Origin: Lithobates sylvaticus
Lineage: Eukaryota > Chordata > Amphibia > Anura > Ranidae
Length of the DNA: 64,000 bases
Direction of reading: 5' to 3'
Assembly: GCA_028564925.1 (NCBI GenBank)
Contig: CM053029.1
Location: 30,032,438-30,096,437 of the forward strand
Every line of letters starts with the position of its first letter. The stretch's first letter is position 1. The notes below the pieces were generated by a model, which worked only from the letters and a program-made list of their open reading frames with translations, did no database searches and was not told the DNA's origin. The position numbers and the translations under genes were made by a program. Shown here one piece after another: positions 46,871-58,711 of the stretch.

Positions 46871-47125
46871 GTGTCTTATACTAAAAAATCAGCAGCCACA
46901 GTAATTGTATGTGTATATTTGTGAATTACATTTTTTTTGTTTCTAGCGTAAATAGCAATTTCAAGGAAATATTTCTAAGTGTTTAGGAAAGCATCATATG
47001 TAGACACAAGACTTTAAGATGTGCAGTCCACTGAAAAGCATTCAGAATGAAGGCAGATCACCACCCGTATAACATGGATTCAGTATGTGTTTAGAACATT
47101 GTCTTATAGTGTGAGCACTTCATAG

Positions 47126-48356
47126 TGTAGCGCCACTCCTGAAGGAGCCACTTGAGTATTTTTGGTTCTGTACTGTGCCTCTCAACCCCAAGAACCATCT
47201 CAGCCCCTCTGGAACACCTAGTGATCAAATATTACTGTAGACACAATGGCAGAAGGACACCAAACTGTAGCAAACCAAGTATTTTACTAAAATAATTTCA
47301 CGTCAAACAGCAGTAATAACTTTAACTAGGTAGTTAAATATGACAAACTCTGCTATTTTGCAGTACAACACAAAAGGCACAAAGTATCTAGAGCACAGTG
47401 TTAACCAACTCAAAGGGGCCTTAATATGACCTATGTCAAGGGGCATGAAGGGAAATAAATATGGCCTGTAGCCGGTCAATCCATTTCCCTAAAATCCTGA
47501 GGTCACAGACCCAAACACAAATGCGTGTGGCAATATGCAACAATATGCAAGATCAACTCTATACTTTAAAGTTAGAGTTCCTCCTTAATTAGTATCAGTG
47601 TTTGGCGTGGCAGAAGAAGATATGTGGGAGTCCTTATAATGGAGATATCTGGTATCTTCAGCTAGCTTAAAAGGCACAGAGAGATCTCTTATGCAAAGAA
47701 ACTCAGTAACAGAGGGTAACTGGTGCAAAGTTTCTCCTATGAAGGCTCTGATGCAAAAATAAGTTAAAGGTGTCTACATGCAGTGCGTCTCTCTTTAAAT
47801 GTAAGGGGACACCAAGAAGAGATGTCATGGAACAGACTCTTCAGGTTTCCCGACTGGCTACCTGACAACTGGAACGACCCACAACGTCTTCAGAGATGTG
47901 CCTGGAGATGCACCCGGAGTCCCTCTCTGTCGAGATGTCCGCTACCGACCATGGAGCTGTGGCAGGAACACAGTCACACTGACCCTGGAACTCAGCCCCT
48001 TCTCCTGCGTCCGGTCCCCTCCTCTGTCCCATGGTCTCTCTCCAGCTCTTCTGTGTCCTTCCTCCCCCTTGTCTCTCCCCCGCTGGGGTTTGTAGTATGC
48101 CCATAAGCGATTAACCTGAGACCGCCTGTCTTCGGGACTACATGACTCAAGATGCCCTGCAGCAGCAGTCCTTGCCATCCATTAACCCTGACCACAGCCA
48201 ATAAGCACAGTAAGAGAGCGGGCGGCAGTCCCGATCTGCCCTGCTCTCTGGGTCTGTGTGAAGAGAAGAGAGTGGGAGAGGAAATCCCCCGCAGCTGCGG
48301 CTCTGCCTGTGTCTGGTGGCAGTGGAGGGATTGGGGGGGGGTCGGCACACGCTACA
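47126..48356 (-). mobile_element. Solo LTR of repeat family R (R2)
   Basis: 1231 bp, TGTAGCGCCACTCC...GGCACACGCTACA, flanked by the 4-bp repeat ATAG (47122-47125 and 48357-48360). The ends are short inverted repeats (TGTAGCG/CGCTACA). Its order matches the pieces at 9745, 31730 and, weakly, 45808, and the element at 61022. It serves as an uninterrupted relative of the site where the provirus landed (47705-47725). Fossil. Confidence 0.65.
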
Positions 48357-48583
48357 ATAGTTACATTGTTAAAGGATAAGTTCACTTTTATGAACATGTT
48401 ACACCAATATTTAGGGTGTAACATGTGTAGCGCTACCCCACGAAGCAGCAGCTGATGAAATGGGATACCCCACCCTGCACACCCAGGCACACTGAGTTTT
48501 CACAGGCATACTTGTTTTTGTGTTTTATTAGGGGTCAATTAACTTGGATAGGGTTAGGGGGTATTATGGGATGCTCATTTGAC
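48357..48583. other. Junction of MITE and LTR-family fragments
   Basis: TTAAAGGATAAGTTCACTTTTATGAAC (about 48369) looks like a T2-type end. At 48424 TGTAGCGCTACCCCACG looks like an R-family start in plus orientation that soon fades. No gene. Confidence 0.45.
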
Positions 48584-48999
48584 TTAAAGAGGAGGTCCAC
48601 CTAAAAAAAAAAAAATATTAAAAGCCAGCAGCTGCAAATACTGCAGCTGTTGACTTTTAATGAATGGACACTTACCTGTCCCAGGGTCCAGAGATCAATC
48701 GATCGGCTCTCGGCAGCTGCCGCCGCCATCCTCGGTGAGGGAGTCAGGAAGTGAAGCGTTGTGGCTTCAGTTCCCTACTGCGCATGCACAAATCGGACCT
48801 GTGTGTTTCCCAGGAGACAGTGGGGGGGGGAGAGGAAGGTGCGTGACTCCCGCGAGAGTCTATACCCGAAAGTGGATGCAAATACCTGTATTATACAGGT
48901 ATCTGCAACCCCCTCCCCCCTGAAAGGTGCCAAATGTGACACCGGAGGGGGGGGTTCCCAAAAGCGGAGTTTCCATTTTTGTGTGAACCTTCGCTTTAA
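48584..48999. mobile_element. T2-like MITE
   Basis: The left end is TTAAAGAGGAGGTCCACC and the right end, reverse-complemented, TTAAAGCGAAGGTTCACAC, with TTAA at both edges (48584-48587 and 48996-48999). It has no coding content. Confidence 0.75.
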
Positions 49000-49950
49000 G
49001 CAAACTCTTCAGGGACAACTTTCCTATATACAGTCTATGTACACCTCTTCTTCCTCCAGCACTCGCTTGCAGAAAAAAAATAACAGACCCAGCTGGCACA
49101 CTGGTAGCTGATTTGACAAATGGCATCAGTCAGATAAAGCAAAGGCCCTTTACAGGCAGGGACCATGGGCGCCTTGTCTGTGTAGCAAATGTCAGTGTCC
49201 AGCTTCCATCCCTGATGCTACTGATCCCAGCACCAGCCCACCTGGTTGCAGCTGCCTCTCTCATTAGCCCTCCTGGCCAGGGCCAGATTAAGAACATCAT
49301 GGGCCTGGTGCTGAGGATTTTGGTGGGGCTTTTTATAAAAATAAATAAATAAAAATGCAAATTTTTTTTTTGTTATAACAAATTAAATGAAATAGCGAGA
49401 GGGAGGATGAGAGAGAGATTATTATCACAGGATTCCAGGAGCCTCTCATGCAGGGTCAGATTAACATAGGGGCTATTGGAGCTGCAGCTCCAGGCCCCTT
49501 ACCTTAAGATAATCGCATTTGCCCAAAAACAAAAAATGAACAAAAAAAGACAGAGTTTCAAAAGGTCCTGCCACAACACTGTTCAAAATTTGGGGCTCCT
49601 AAGACCTATGGTTCCGGAGATATGGGGCTCCTTATGCAGCCTGTGATAAGATACATACAGAATGGCCAGTTTAAATACAAACCGACATACTCTGTTTTCA
49701 GCAGACTGAGAGGATGAGCTCACAGAGCCTCTCACTTCTTGTCAGAGGCACTGAGCTTGGAGTCTTGGACCAATGGTAACGTACCATTGGTCCAAGCTGT
49801 CCAATAAAAATCCTGCAGTGGAGGCACGCCTCTCACTGCAGTGTCATAGAAGGGGGCATGTGTTTAAAAGACAAATGCTCAGTTTTTCAAAATATAGTAA
49901 ATTATCTTAAAAACAATATATAATAATTATTTGTATTTTACTTATGGTAA
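49000..49950. other. Degraded repeat fragments, no gene
   Basis: Two short related motifs, GGCCAGATTAAGAACATC (about 49279) and GGTCAGATTAACATAGGGG (about 49454), resemble ends of hAT MITEs of the CAGGG(C/T)(C/A)(A/G)GATTAA type, but no partner ends could be paired. A palindrome at about 49766-49800 (GGACCAATGGTAACGTACCATTGGTCC) stands out. Otherwise nothing was recognised. Confidence 0.45.
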
Positions 49951-50340
49951 TTAACCCCTTGCCACTTGAACCCCCCAAAATGATATATATTGTTTTAGCA
50001 GACACCATAGGGAATAAATGGTGGTTGTTGAAACTTTTTATGTTACACAGTATTTATGCAGAAATTTTTCAAACGTGCTTTTTTTGGAAAGAAACAGTTT
50101 CATGAATAAAAAAAAAAAAAACAATAAACACTAAAGTTAGCCCGATTTTTTTTTTTTACGCCGAGAAAATGGATACCTAACCTGTCACACTTTACAATTG
50201 CGCACACTTGTGGAATGGCGCCAAACTTCTCCATAGGCGAAGCTTTAACATTTCTTACAGGTTACATGTTTAGAGTTACAAAGGAGGTCTAGTGCTAGAA
50301 TTATTGCTCTTGCTCTAACGATCACGGTGTATGTAACCTG
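49951..50340. repeat. Fragment of the TTAA-flanked family
   Basis: Matches 33230-33610 of the element at 32038 in order (ATATATTGTTTTAGCA, GTTG(A/C)AACTTTTTAT, GGATACCTAACCTGTCAC, GCGCACACTTGTGGAATGGCGCCAAAC, GAGTTACAAAGGAGGTCTAG). It is truncated at both ends. From 50341 to 50687 nothing is recognised. Confidence 0.7.
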
Positions 50341-50687
50341 TGTGTATCTGGCTCTGATACTGGCCAGTGCCTCACCAGACACTCACCTCACCACATGTCC
50401 CGACCCAAATCTTAAAAATATATTTGGACAGGGCTGTACGAATGCTGGAGCTTTAGTGCCTTACTTGCAGCATCTTTAACTCAGCCTGCAGAGTATGACA
50501 GGCAGCACCGCCTGTCAAACTCACCTATTGATTTCAATGGAGCCACTCTGCAGCTGCAAGCCAAACTCGCTCACAGTAGCAGCATAGTCCAACAATGTAA
50601 AAATACCATTAAGTAATGTAAAAAAAAGGAGGCAGTAGCACCTCATGAACGCCTGTCAGCTGCTGCTATACCACTTGTTAACTACTT

Positions 50688-51624
50688 CCCACCCGGCCAC
50701 TGTACATATACGGCCGGGTGAGAGCCGTCTACTTCTGAATGGACGTTCCGGAACGTCCTTCAGAAGTAGAGGGATTGCGCGCGCGCGTGCCCGCGCATCG
50801 GCGCGATCCCGATGCGGTCGTGTCACCCGGACACGGCGCATCTCGGATCGGCAGGAGGGCTCGGTGATTGGCCCTCCTGATCACATGACGGCCGTGTCGA
50901 ATCACAGCCGTCATGTGATGTAAACAAACAGCCGGTTGCTAGGTAATCGGCTCTCCTCTCCTCACACGGAAGTCGTCTGTGAGGAGAGGAGAGTGGATCG
51001 CTGCAGCCGGCTGGTGATCAGTGAGTATTAGCTGTTTTGTTTACAGCTTTTTACTCACTGATCACCAGTGTAGTGTCCCCACAGTAAAACACACATGTCC
51101 CCACAGTAAAACACACATGTCCCCAAATAATAAAAACACATGTCCCTCACATATGTCCCAGTAAAATAACATGTGCCAATGATTATCTGCACACATATGT
51201 CCGTGATCACCTGCACACATCTGTACATGATCATTTGCGTACATTTGTCCGTGATCACGCAAACCAATTATTATACACTTAACGGAATTTTTTTTACAAA
51301 AAACATGTAGCAGAATACATTTTGGCTTAAATTTATGACACAATTTGATTTTATTGGATTTCTTTTAAAAAAGAAAGGAGAAAATATTGTTTTTTTTTCA
51401 AAACTTCCGCTATGTTTTTGCTTATATTGCAAAAAATAAAAAACAGAGTCGCGAATAAATACCACCAAACTAAAGCTCTATTTGTGCGAACAAAATGATA
51501 AAAAATTCATTTGGTTACAGCATTGCATGACCGCGCAATTGTCACTGAAAGTGCGAGAGCACTGAAAGCTGAAAATTGGTCTGGGCAGGAAGGGTGTTTA
51601 AGTGCACAGTAAGCAAGTGGTTAA
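50688..51624. mobile_element. TTAA-flanked piggyBac-like element, inverted copy
   Basis: TTAA at both edges (50688-50691, 51621-51624). The ends are CTACTTCCCACCCGG and, reverse-complemented, CCACTTGCTTACTG, matching the right and left ends of the 32038 element in opposite orientation. Near the left end a hairpin (CTACTTCTGAATGGACGTTCC with GGAACGTCCTTCAGAAGTAG) is nearly perfect. ACACATGTCCCC repeats occur at 51090-51130. Confidence 0.75.
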
Positions 51625-51962
51625 AAAGCAATCCACCACAGATCACTTTTCAGAGGGCAGTAAGCATTACCGTAAATGTGAAAGAAACTTGAAACACATC
51701 ATCCATTTCACACTCCCACCAACCAGGTCACTCCCCAGCCACTTCCCATGTTAGCACCTCCCTTCAACTTATATCACAGGTGACCATTTCCCAACCTGCA
51801 TATGACAGACCCGACTCCAAAAGATATCACTCCCAATTACTTCCCCCACCCGCTAATCGATATCCCTACTGACCCGGTGGCCCTTGGGCAGTGCCCAAGT
51901 GTATAGTTGACAACATTTCAAAAATATTTTCAGGGACACTTTTTTTACCAGTGGTATATTAA

Positions 51963-52388
51963 AGCCCCATACACACGGTCGGACTTTTTCATGGATTCTG
52001 TCCGATCGGACAATGTTGTTGAAAAATCAGACCGTGTGTATGCACCATCGGACAGTGTACGTCGGATTGTCCGACGGACAAAGTCTTATCTCCTGCTGGA
52101 AAGATTTGCCGACAACACGGTCCGATCACACCAAATCAGATCGTGTGTACGGTTGTCCGACCGGACAAAGTGCTACGCATGCTCACATCACATTACAAGA
52201 CCAAAGCTATTGGCTACTAGCCTCTACGTAGTCCCGTCGTAGGCAACAAACGTCACCACGTTCAGAATGATCGGATTTTCCGACAACTTTGTCCGACCGT
52301 GTGTACGCAAAACCAACATCAGACAAAGTATGACGGACAGGATCCGACCGACCTGGTCCACGGATTGTCCGACCGTGTGTATGGGGCT
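51963..52388. mobile_element. MITE derived from the three-gene Harbinger element
   Basis: Ends AGCCCCATACACACGG then TCGGAC are identical to those at 22829-30418, flanked by TAA on the left and TTA on the right. The left about 230 bp and right about 130 bp follow the autonomous element nearly base for base (TTTTTCATGGATTCTGTCC; ACCAACATC, CCTGGTCC), with the coding interior removed. It is a 426-bp internal-deletion derivative. The preceding 51625-51962 holds nothing recognised. Confidence 0.9.
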
Positions 52389-52531
52389 TTAGAGTAGCTG
52401 ACATCCCCTCTGTTCCTCTATATATCACAATAGTAATCACAAAATTAAATGAGTTCTAATAATGGGCAGAAAAAATATGAGGACTGCAAAGATTTCCTTT
52501 AGTTGAACTAACAAAAGTGTGCCCATTCTAG

Positions 52532-52995
52532 AGTGTGGAGGGTGTGCCAATGGGCAGTATGTACAGGAGAAGAGTGTGGAGGGTATGATGGGGCAGTATG
52601 TACAGGAGAGGAGTGTGGAGGGTGTGACAGTGGGCAGTATGTACAGGAGCGGAGTGCGGAGGGTATGCCAGTGGGCAGTATGTACAGGAGAGGAGTGTGG
52701 AGGGTATGATGGGGGCGGTATGTGCCGGAGAGGAGTGTGGAGGGTATGATGGGGGCGGTATGTACAGGAGAGGAGTGTGGAGGGTGTGACAGTGGGCAGC
52801 ATGTACAGGAGAGGAGTGTGGAGGGTGTGACAGTGGGCAGTATGTACAGGAGAGGAGTGTGGAGGGTGTGACAGTGGGCAGTATGTACAGGAGAGGAGTG
52901 TGGAGGGTGTGACAGTGGGCAGCATGTACAGGAGAGGAGTGTGGAGGGTGTGACAGTGGGCAGTATGTACAGGAGAGGAGTGTGGAGGGTGTGAT
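52532..52995. repeat. Minisatellite, 41-bp unit
   Basis: About eleven copies of GAGTGTGGAGGGTGTGACAG then TGGGCAGTATGTACAGGAGAG. The four right-hand units are nearly identical and the left ones carry ATGATGGGG variants. Long reading frames on the minus strand (HTLHTPLLY-type repeats) are products of the 41-bp period, which steps through all frames. Flanks 52393-52531 and 52996-53229 hold nothing else recognised. Confidence 0.93.
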
Positions 52996-53229
52996 AGTAC
53001 CCTTTCTTCAAGGGAAGAGAGAGATATGATGTATCCATTCCATTCAATGTATCCTCTCCATTCACAGAAAGAAGAAAAAAACACAGGGGCAGGCTTCACA
53101 GTGACTGATCCCTGTGGTAGCCAATCAGAGGCTATTACAGCAATCAGGTGACCTGGAATCAGGATATCCGTGTCCCGATCAAAAGAACGGTGACTGAGGC
53201 TCTTGGTAAGACCCCAGGCCATTTTTCTT

Positions 53230-56200
53230 CTATTCAGCCCTGCCCTACTTTAGCTGGCAATTGTGCGGTCATGCAACGCTGTGCCCAAATTAAATTGATA
53301 TAATTCTTTTCACATAAATGGAGCTTTCTTTTGGTGTTATTTGATCTCCACTGGGTTTTTTTATTGTTTAATATATTTTTTTTTATTTAAATTTATTCTT
53401 TATTAAGTTTTTTTTACATATATACAAAGACATCAATAAAAAAAAAAAAAAGGAACCAACCACAGCAGCAAGTACATTCTACACTACATAATATCTATTC
53501 AGCTCTATGTAAATTTCCTTTACCTTTCCTTCCCCTCTACCCCCTTCCAACGTACTGCAATCACTGCACCTAACATGCTATTGATAGCTACACTTCCATT
53601 TAACAACTGGAGGGTGATTTAGTAGATCTCCCACCCCTTTCCCTTCGCAAATTCTCTTCCCTCCATATGCCTCCCTCTCTTAGTCCATTACCTCTGATGG
53701 GTTCATTTTATTTAACCATGGGTTCCATATTTTATAAAACTCTTTAACATTGCCTCTCTTTATGTACACCACCTTTTCTCTATATAAGGTCTCATTCACT
53801 ATCCCAATCCAGCTATCTACCGTGGGGGGTTCCTTTGCTTGCCATCTACATGCAATACATTTTCTGGCTTGAAATAGACATCTCAACACTGCCATAGTTT
53901 TACTTTTGCTCTCTTCCTGTTCGTCTCTATATCCCAGTAGACACTCCTTGGGTTCCAACTCTAGTTTAATTTCAAATATCCTGCTTATACTGTTAGTCAC
54001 TCCCTCCCAATAGTAAACCAGTTTGGGACACCTCCACAGCATATGGATAAGATCTCCTGTTTTTTGGCATCTGGGGCATTTATCATCATCCCTTCTGCCG
54101 AATCTGAACAACCGCTCAGGGGTATAATATGCTCTATTAATCAGCATCAAGTGTGAAATTCTCTGCTGGGGGGATACTGATACCTTTGACCCTTTCTCCA
54201 AAATTTTTCTCCATTGTTTATCTGGTATAGGGCCAAGGTCTTTTTCCCATTTTACTTTTACCTTTTCAAGTCTCCCCTTTGGATCTATTACTTGTCCCAT
54301 ATGCTCATACAGCCCTGATATCAACCCTTTAGTTGATCCTATCTGCGAGATCTTTTGGAAAAGTGGCATTTTATGCCACATTAATGGTTGTTCTGAAAAT
54401 TGTACCCCAAGGGCGTGCTTCACTTGTAAATATGAGAAGGAGGAGTGCTGTGATATACTAAACTCTCGCTTTAATTCCGTAAATTTTTTGAGTGTGTTAC
54501 CTCTATATAAATGGCCTAATTTCCTGATCCCGTTTCTTTCCCAGTCCCTGATTTTACCCATCAGGTAGATCTCTTTAAGATTTTTATTATTCCACAAGGG
54601 TGTTTGTTCACTCATGCCTTTATATTGTTGTTGTTTTTTAACCGTTGCCCATACTTTTCTTATCATTTTTATGGTTGGGTATTCATACCCAAATGAGCCC
54701 GCCTCTAGTGCTTCCATTAATGTATCATGTCCCGCTTCTACCAGCATTAACCCTAAGTTCGGAGTGCCCCCCCCCGGAACCCCACACCCCAACAGCTGCT
54801 GCAACTGAGCCGCCAGAAAATAGCGCTCCGGGTGGGGTACTGCAAGACCTCCCTCCTTCACTGGGAGCTGTAGGGTGCAGAGAGGGATCCTAGCTTGACC
54901 TCCTTTCCAAATAAGCTCCCTAAAAAGGCTTTCAATTTTCCGGAACCAACTCCTGCATATCCACACTGGGGAATTGTGTAGCACATACAGGAGCTGTGGC
55001 ATCCAGATCATCTTTATTAGTGCACATCGTCCCGCCACTGACAGAGGGAGATGTTTTCAAACAGCTATCTTCCTTTTAAACTTGGCCAATACCGGTACCA
55101 GATTGAGACTCACATATTGATTAGGGTCTTTCGTCAGGACCACTCCCAAATATTTCAAAGCGTTGACCACCTCCAAGTGTGGCAACTCTGCTATTCTGAC
55201 CTCCTCATTTGTATTAATTGGGAGGAGTTCTGATTTCTTCCAGTTTATTTCAAGACCTGTAAACCTACCAAAATTCTCCACTATACTCATTGCTTTGGTT
55301 AACGATCGATTCAGATCTCCCAGAAACAATAGGACATCGTCTGCATATAAAGCAATTTTTTCCTCCCTCCCCCCTTCCTTTGAAAACCTGTTGTTATCTC
55401 CGCGCTATTTCTAATAGCGATAGCTAAAGGTTCCATTACGAGCGCGAAGAGGAGGGGTGACGGGGCACCCCTGTCTCGTCCCCCTCTCCAACTCGATTTC
55501 TTCTGAAAGTTCATTATTAATTTTTACCCTGGCCTTTGGTTTATCATAGAGCAGTCTTATCCATCTGGTGAACAGGGGACCCACCCCGAACTTCTCCAGC
55601 ACTTTCCAGATATAGCCCCACTCCACACTGTCAAACGCTTTCGTTACATTGAGTGCCAGCACCGCACTTGGTCCCCCCTCCACCACCGGATTTTGTAAAT
55701 TCAAAAAGGCTCTTCTTATGTTAATGCTTGTAGATCTATCGGCTATAAAACCTGTCTGGTCTGGATGAACCAGTCTTGCAATAATCTTACTCAGCCGGCC
55801 TGCCAATACTTTAGCCAATATTTTTGTATCAGAGCACAACAGGGAAATTGGTCTGTATGCCGAAGTATCTAGGGGATCCTTCCCTTCTTTATGTAAAATT
55901 ATAATGGTAGCTTCCAGCATTGAAGTGGGTAACCTTCCTTCTTTATGGGCTTCCTCTAACGTATTTAGCAGTGTGGGGAGCAAGATCTCTCCATACCTTT
56001 TGTATATCTCAGCAGGCAGTCCGTCGGGACCCGGTGTTTTTTGATTTGCCATACTATTTACCGCCTGTTGAAGCTCTGCCAATGTTATTGGTGCCTCCAA
56101 CTCCTCTCTCTCTACTTGGGTCACGGATGGAAACTCCATTTCCCGCAGGAAGTCCTCCATTACGCCCTCCATCCCAATTTTCTGTGCTGTATATAAATTT

Positions 56201-57425
56201 TTGTAAAAATTTCTAAACGTCTGGGTTATCCCTGTTGGGTTAGCTATGATCTCTCCACCTTCAGTTCTAATGGCCTGAACCGCAGAGGTTGGGGAGTTCG
56301 TTTTTACTATTTGTGCTAGCATCCTTCCTACACTTTCCCCTTCTGCAAACGCAGTTTGCCTTTGGAGAAGCCTTCTATTCTCGACTTTTTCCATGATAAC
56401 TAGCTTGTAATTCCTTTGCCTGTCTATCCAAATTTTTTTCCTCTCCACTGTTGGATCTACTAAAAAATGGTTTTCGGCTTCCATCATTTCTCTCTGTGCT
56501 CTTTCCTCCACTACTCTAGATTCTCTATTAAACTTGGCCACTTGTTGTATCAGAACTCCTCTCAAGAATGCTTTCAATGTGTCCCATATTATACTAGGTG
56601 GTGCTGAGTCTTTATTAAATGCTACAAATTCCTTTGTTTTAGGCAAGGTCTCATCCGATTCCCCAATCAGATCCAACCACCCTGGGTTTATCCTCCAGAT
56701 TGTTTAATATATAAAACGAAAAGAGACTGAAGATTTTGAAAATAAAAACAATATTTTCTACTTTCTATTATGAAACTTATCCAATAAAACCAAATTTCTT
56801 CATACATTTAGGCCAAAAGGTATTCTGCTACATGTCTTTGGTAAAAAAAAATCCCAATAAGTGTATAATAATTGGTTTGTGTGAACGTTCTAGTGTCTAC
56901 AAACGACTGTATGGTGTATATCTGAAAATTGATCAATCTGGGTATACTGATGGATCTAATTTCTTGAGGCCCTTAAGATGCCAGGATGGTACAAATATCC
57001 CCCAAATGACCTTTTTGCAAAGTAAACAGTCTGGAGCATTTAGTAAGAGGCATGGCAAGTTTTTTTTTTAAGTTGTAATGTTTCATAAAATTTAGAAAGC
57101 AAAGAAATTAAATTATTTGTTTCCATTTTTTTTTCTTTTACCTACTGTCACCAGTGCAGTACAGCGTCATCATATGACTGGTGTGGATGTGATCAGGGAT
57201 ACTGACTGGTGACAGTATGTTTAAAATAAAATATTTTTTATGCCATTTTCATAAACAATTATTTTTTTTAGGAAAATGGAGGAGGGGGGGGGGGGGGGAG
57301 ATCAGGTATTTGAGTAATTCACACGTTGTGTTATTTTACCCCAGTGGGTGTGCCAGTGAACATGTATGAAGTCCCATGCTGGTACATCATGGTACGGGTA
57401 CTATGGACGGGTGGGAAGTAGTTAA
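53230..57425. mobile_element. TTAA-family element split by a LINE
   Basis: Left part 53230-53376 (CATGCAACGCTGTGCCCA, GAGCTTTCTTTTGGTGTTAT) and right part 56699-57425 continue one another and follow the 32038 element (about 32110-32560), ending GTGGGAAGTAGTTAA at 57425. The left end is truncated. The LINE insertion with its 14-bp duplication accounts for the gap. Confidence 0.7.
53377..56698 (-). mobile_element. L1/Tx1-type LINE, 5'-truncated, ORF2 remnant
   Basis: Flanked by the perfect 14-bp duplication ATTGTTTAATATAT (53363-53376 and 56699-56712). The minus-strand frame starts in the linker before the reverse transcriptase (RT); the endonuclease is missing. RT motifs follow: KTPGPDGLPAEIYK, AYRPISLLCSDTKILAK, HPDQTGFIADRS, RGTRQGCP, YADDVLLFLG, EINWKKSELL, KYLGV. 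A C-terminal zinc-binding region (CPRCQKTGDLIHMLWRCP, about 54050-54100) precedes the stop at 53680. Two frameshifts (near 55480 and 55350) cancel each other, and one stop lies at 55054-55056. Motif A reads LNVTKAFDSVEW where LINEs have LD (Asn codon 55648-55650), which should abolish activity. The 3' end is A/AATAAA-rich. Confidence 0.9.
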
Positions 57426-57540
57426 TGTAAAGGAAGAACTCATTTAGTGTTCTTCTTTTGGAACACTGCAATTTTTGTTTTCTTTTTGGGTTGATGGGTA
57501 GTGCCCATATCTCTCACTTTCATTGTATTTCTATATATTG

Positions 57541-57582
57541 TCTATCTATCTATCTATCTCTATATATATATATATATATATA
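57541..57582. repeat. TATC then TA microsatellite
   Basis: Short TATC tandem followed by TA repeats. The hAT MITE at 57583 landed in the TA part, and TA repeats resume at its far side (59053-59075). Confidence 0.9.
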
Positions 57583-57752
57583 CAGGGCTCAAAATTTCAA
57601 GTCCTGAGCTACTAGCCAGGCCTCAAGGGTTACTCGCCACCAGTTGCCCCGCCCTAAACCCGCCCTCATAAATTATCTCATTAAATGACACTTTAATGTT
57701 TTATGCAATTAAGTTATAAAAATATTAACAACTTTATCCATGCCTGCCAATG

Positions 57753-58690
57753 CAGCCTGTGTGTCCCCCCCCCATATGGTGCAGCCTGTGTGTCCCCCCC
57801 CGGTGTGTGCAGCCTGTGTGTCCTCCCCAGTGTGTGCAGCCTGTGTCCCCCCCCCGGTGTGTGCAGTCTGTGTGTCCCCCCCGGTGTGTGCAGCCTGTGT
57901 GTCCCCCCCCGGTGTGTGCAGCCTGTGTGTCCCCCCCCCGGTGTGTGCAGCCTGTGTGTCCCCCCGGTGTGTGCAGCCTGTGTGTCCCCCCCCCCGGTGT
58001 GTGCAGCCTGTGTGTCCCCCCCCCGGTGTGTGCAGCCTGTGTGTCCCCCCCCCCCCCGGTGTGTGCAGCCTGTGTGTCCCCCCCCCCGTTGTGTGCAGCC
58101 TGTGTGTCCCCCCCCCCGGTGTGTGCAGCCTGTGTGTCCCCCCCCCCGTGTGTGCAGCCTGTGTGTCCCCCCCCCATATGGTGCAGCCTGTGTGTCCCTC
58201 CCCATATGGTGCAGCCTGTGTGTCCCCCCCCCCATATGGTGCAGCCTGTGTGTGTTCCCCCATATGGTGCAGCCTGTGTGCCCCCCCCATATGGTGCAGC
58301 CTGTATGCCCCCCATATGGTGCAGCCTGTGTGTCCCCCCCCATATGGTGCAGCCTGTGTGTCCCCCCCCATATGGTGCAGCCTGTGTGTCCCCCCCCATA
58401 TGGTGCAGCCTGTGTGTCCCCCCCCATATGGTGCAGCCTGTGTGTCCCCCCCCTTATGGTGCAGCCTGTGTGTCCCCCCCCCCATATGGTGCAGCCTGTG
58501 TGTCCCTCCCCATATGGTGCAGCCTGTGTGTCCCTCCCCATATGGTGCAGCCTGTGTGCCCCCCCCATATGGTGCAGCCTGTGTGTCCCCCCATATGGTG
58601 CAGCCTGTGTGCCCCCCCCCCCATATGGTGCAGCCTGTGTGTCCCCCCCCTCATATGGTGCAGCCTGTGTGTCCCCCCCCCCATGGTGCT
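57753..58690. repeat. Minisatellite, 27-33-bp C-rich unit
   Basis: About 33 units of GTGCAGCCTGTGTGTCCCCC(C)n, with linker CATATG in most units and CGGTGTGT in the block 57800-58150. Unit length varies through the C run. All six frames stay open for hundreds of bases (VCPPPYGAACVS-type repeats), a composition effect and not coding. Confidence 0.95.
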
Positions 58691-58711
58691 GCCTACCTGT
58701 GGAGGAGAGAG

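Noticed and set aside
52437-53222. 261-aa minus-strand reading frame with HTLHTPLLY repeats
   Set aside because: Product of the 41-bp tandem repeat; the same peptide appears in another frame and the composition is that of the repeat.
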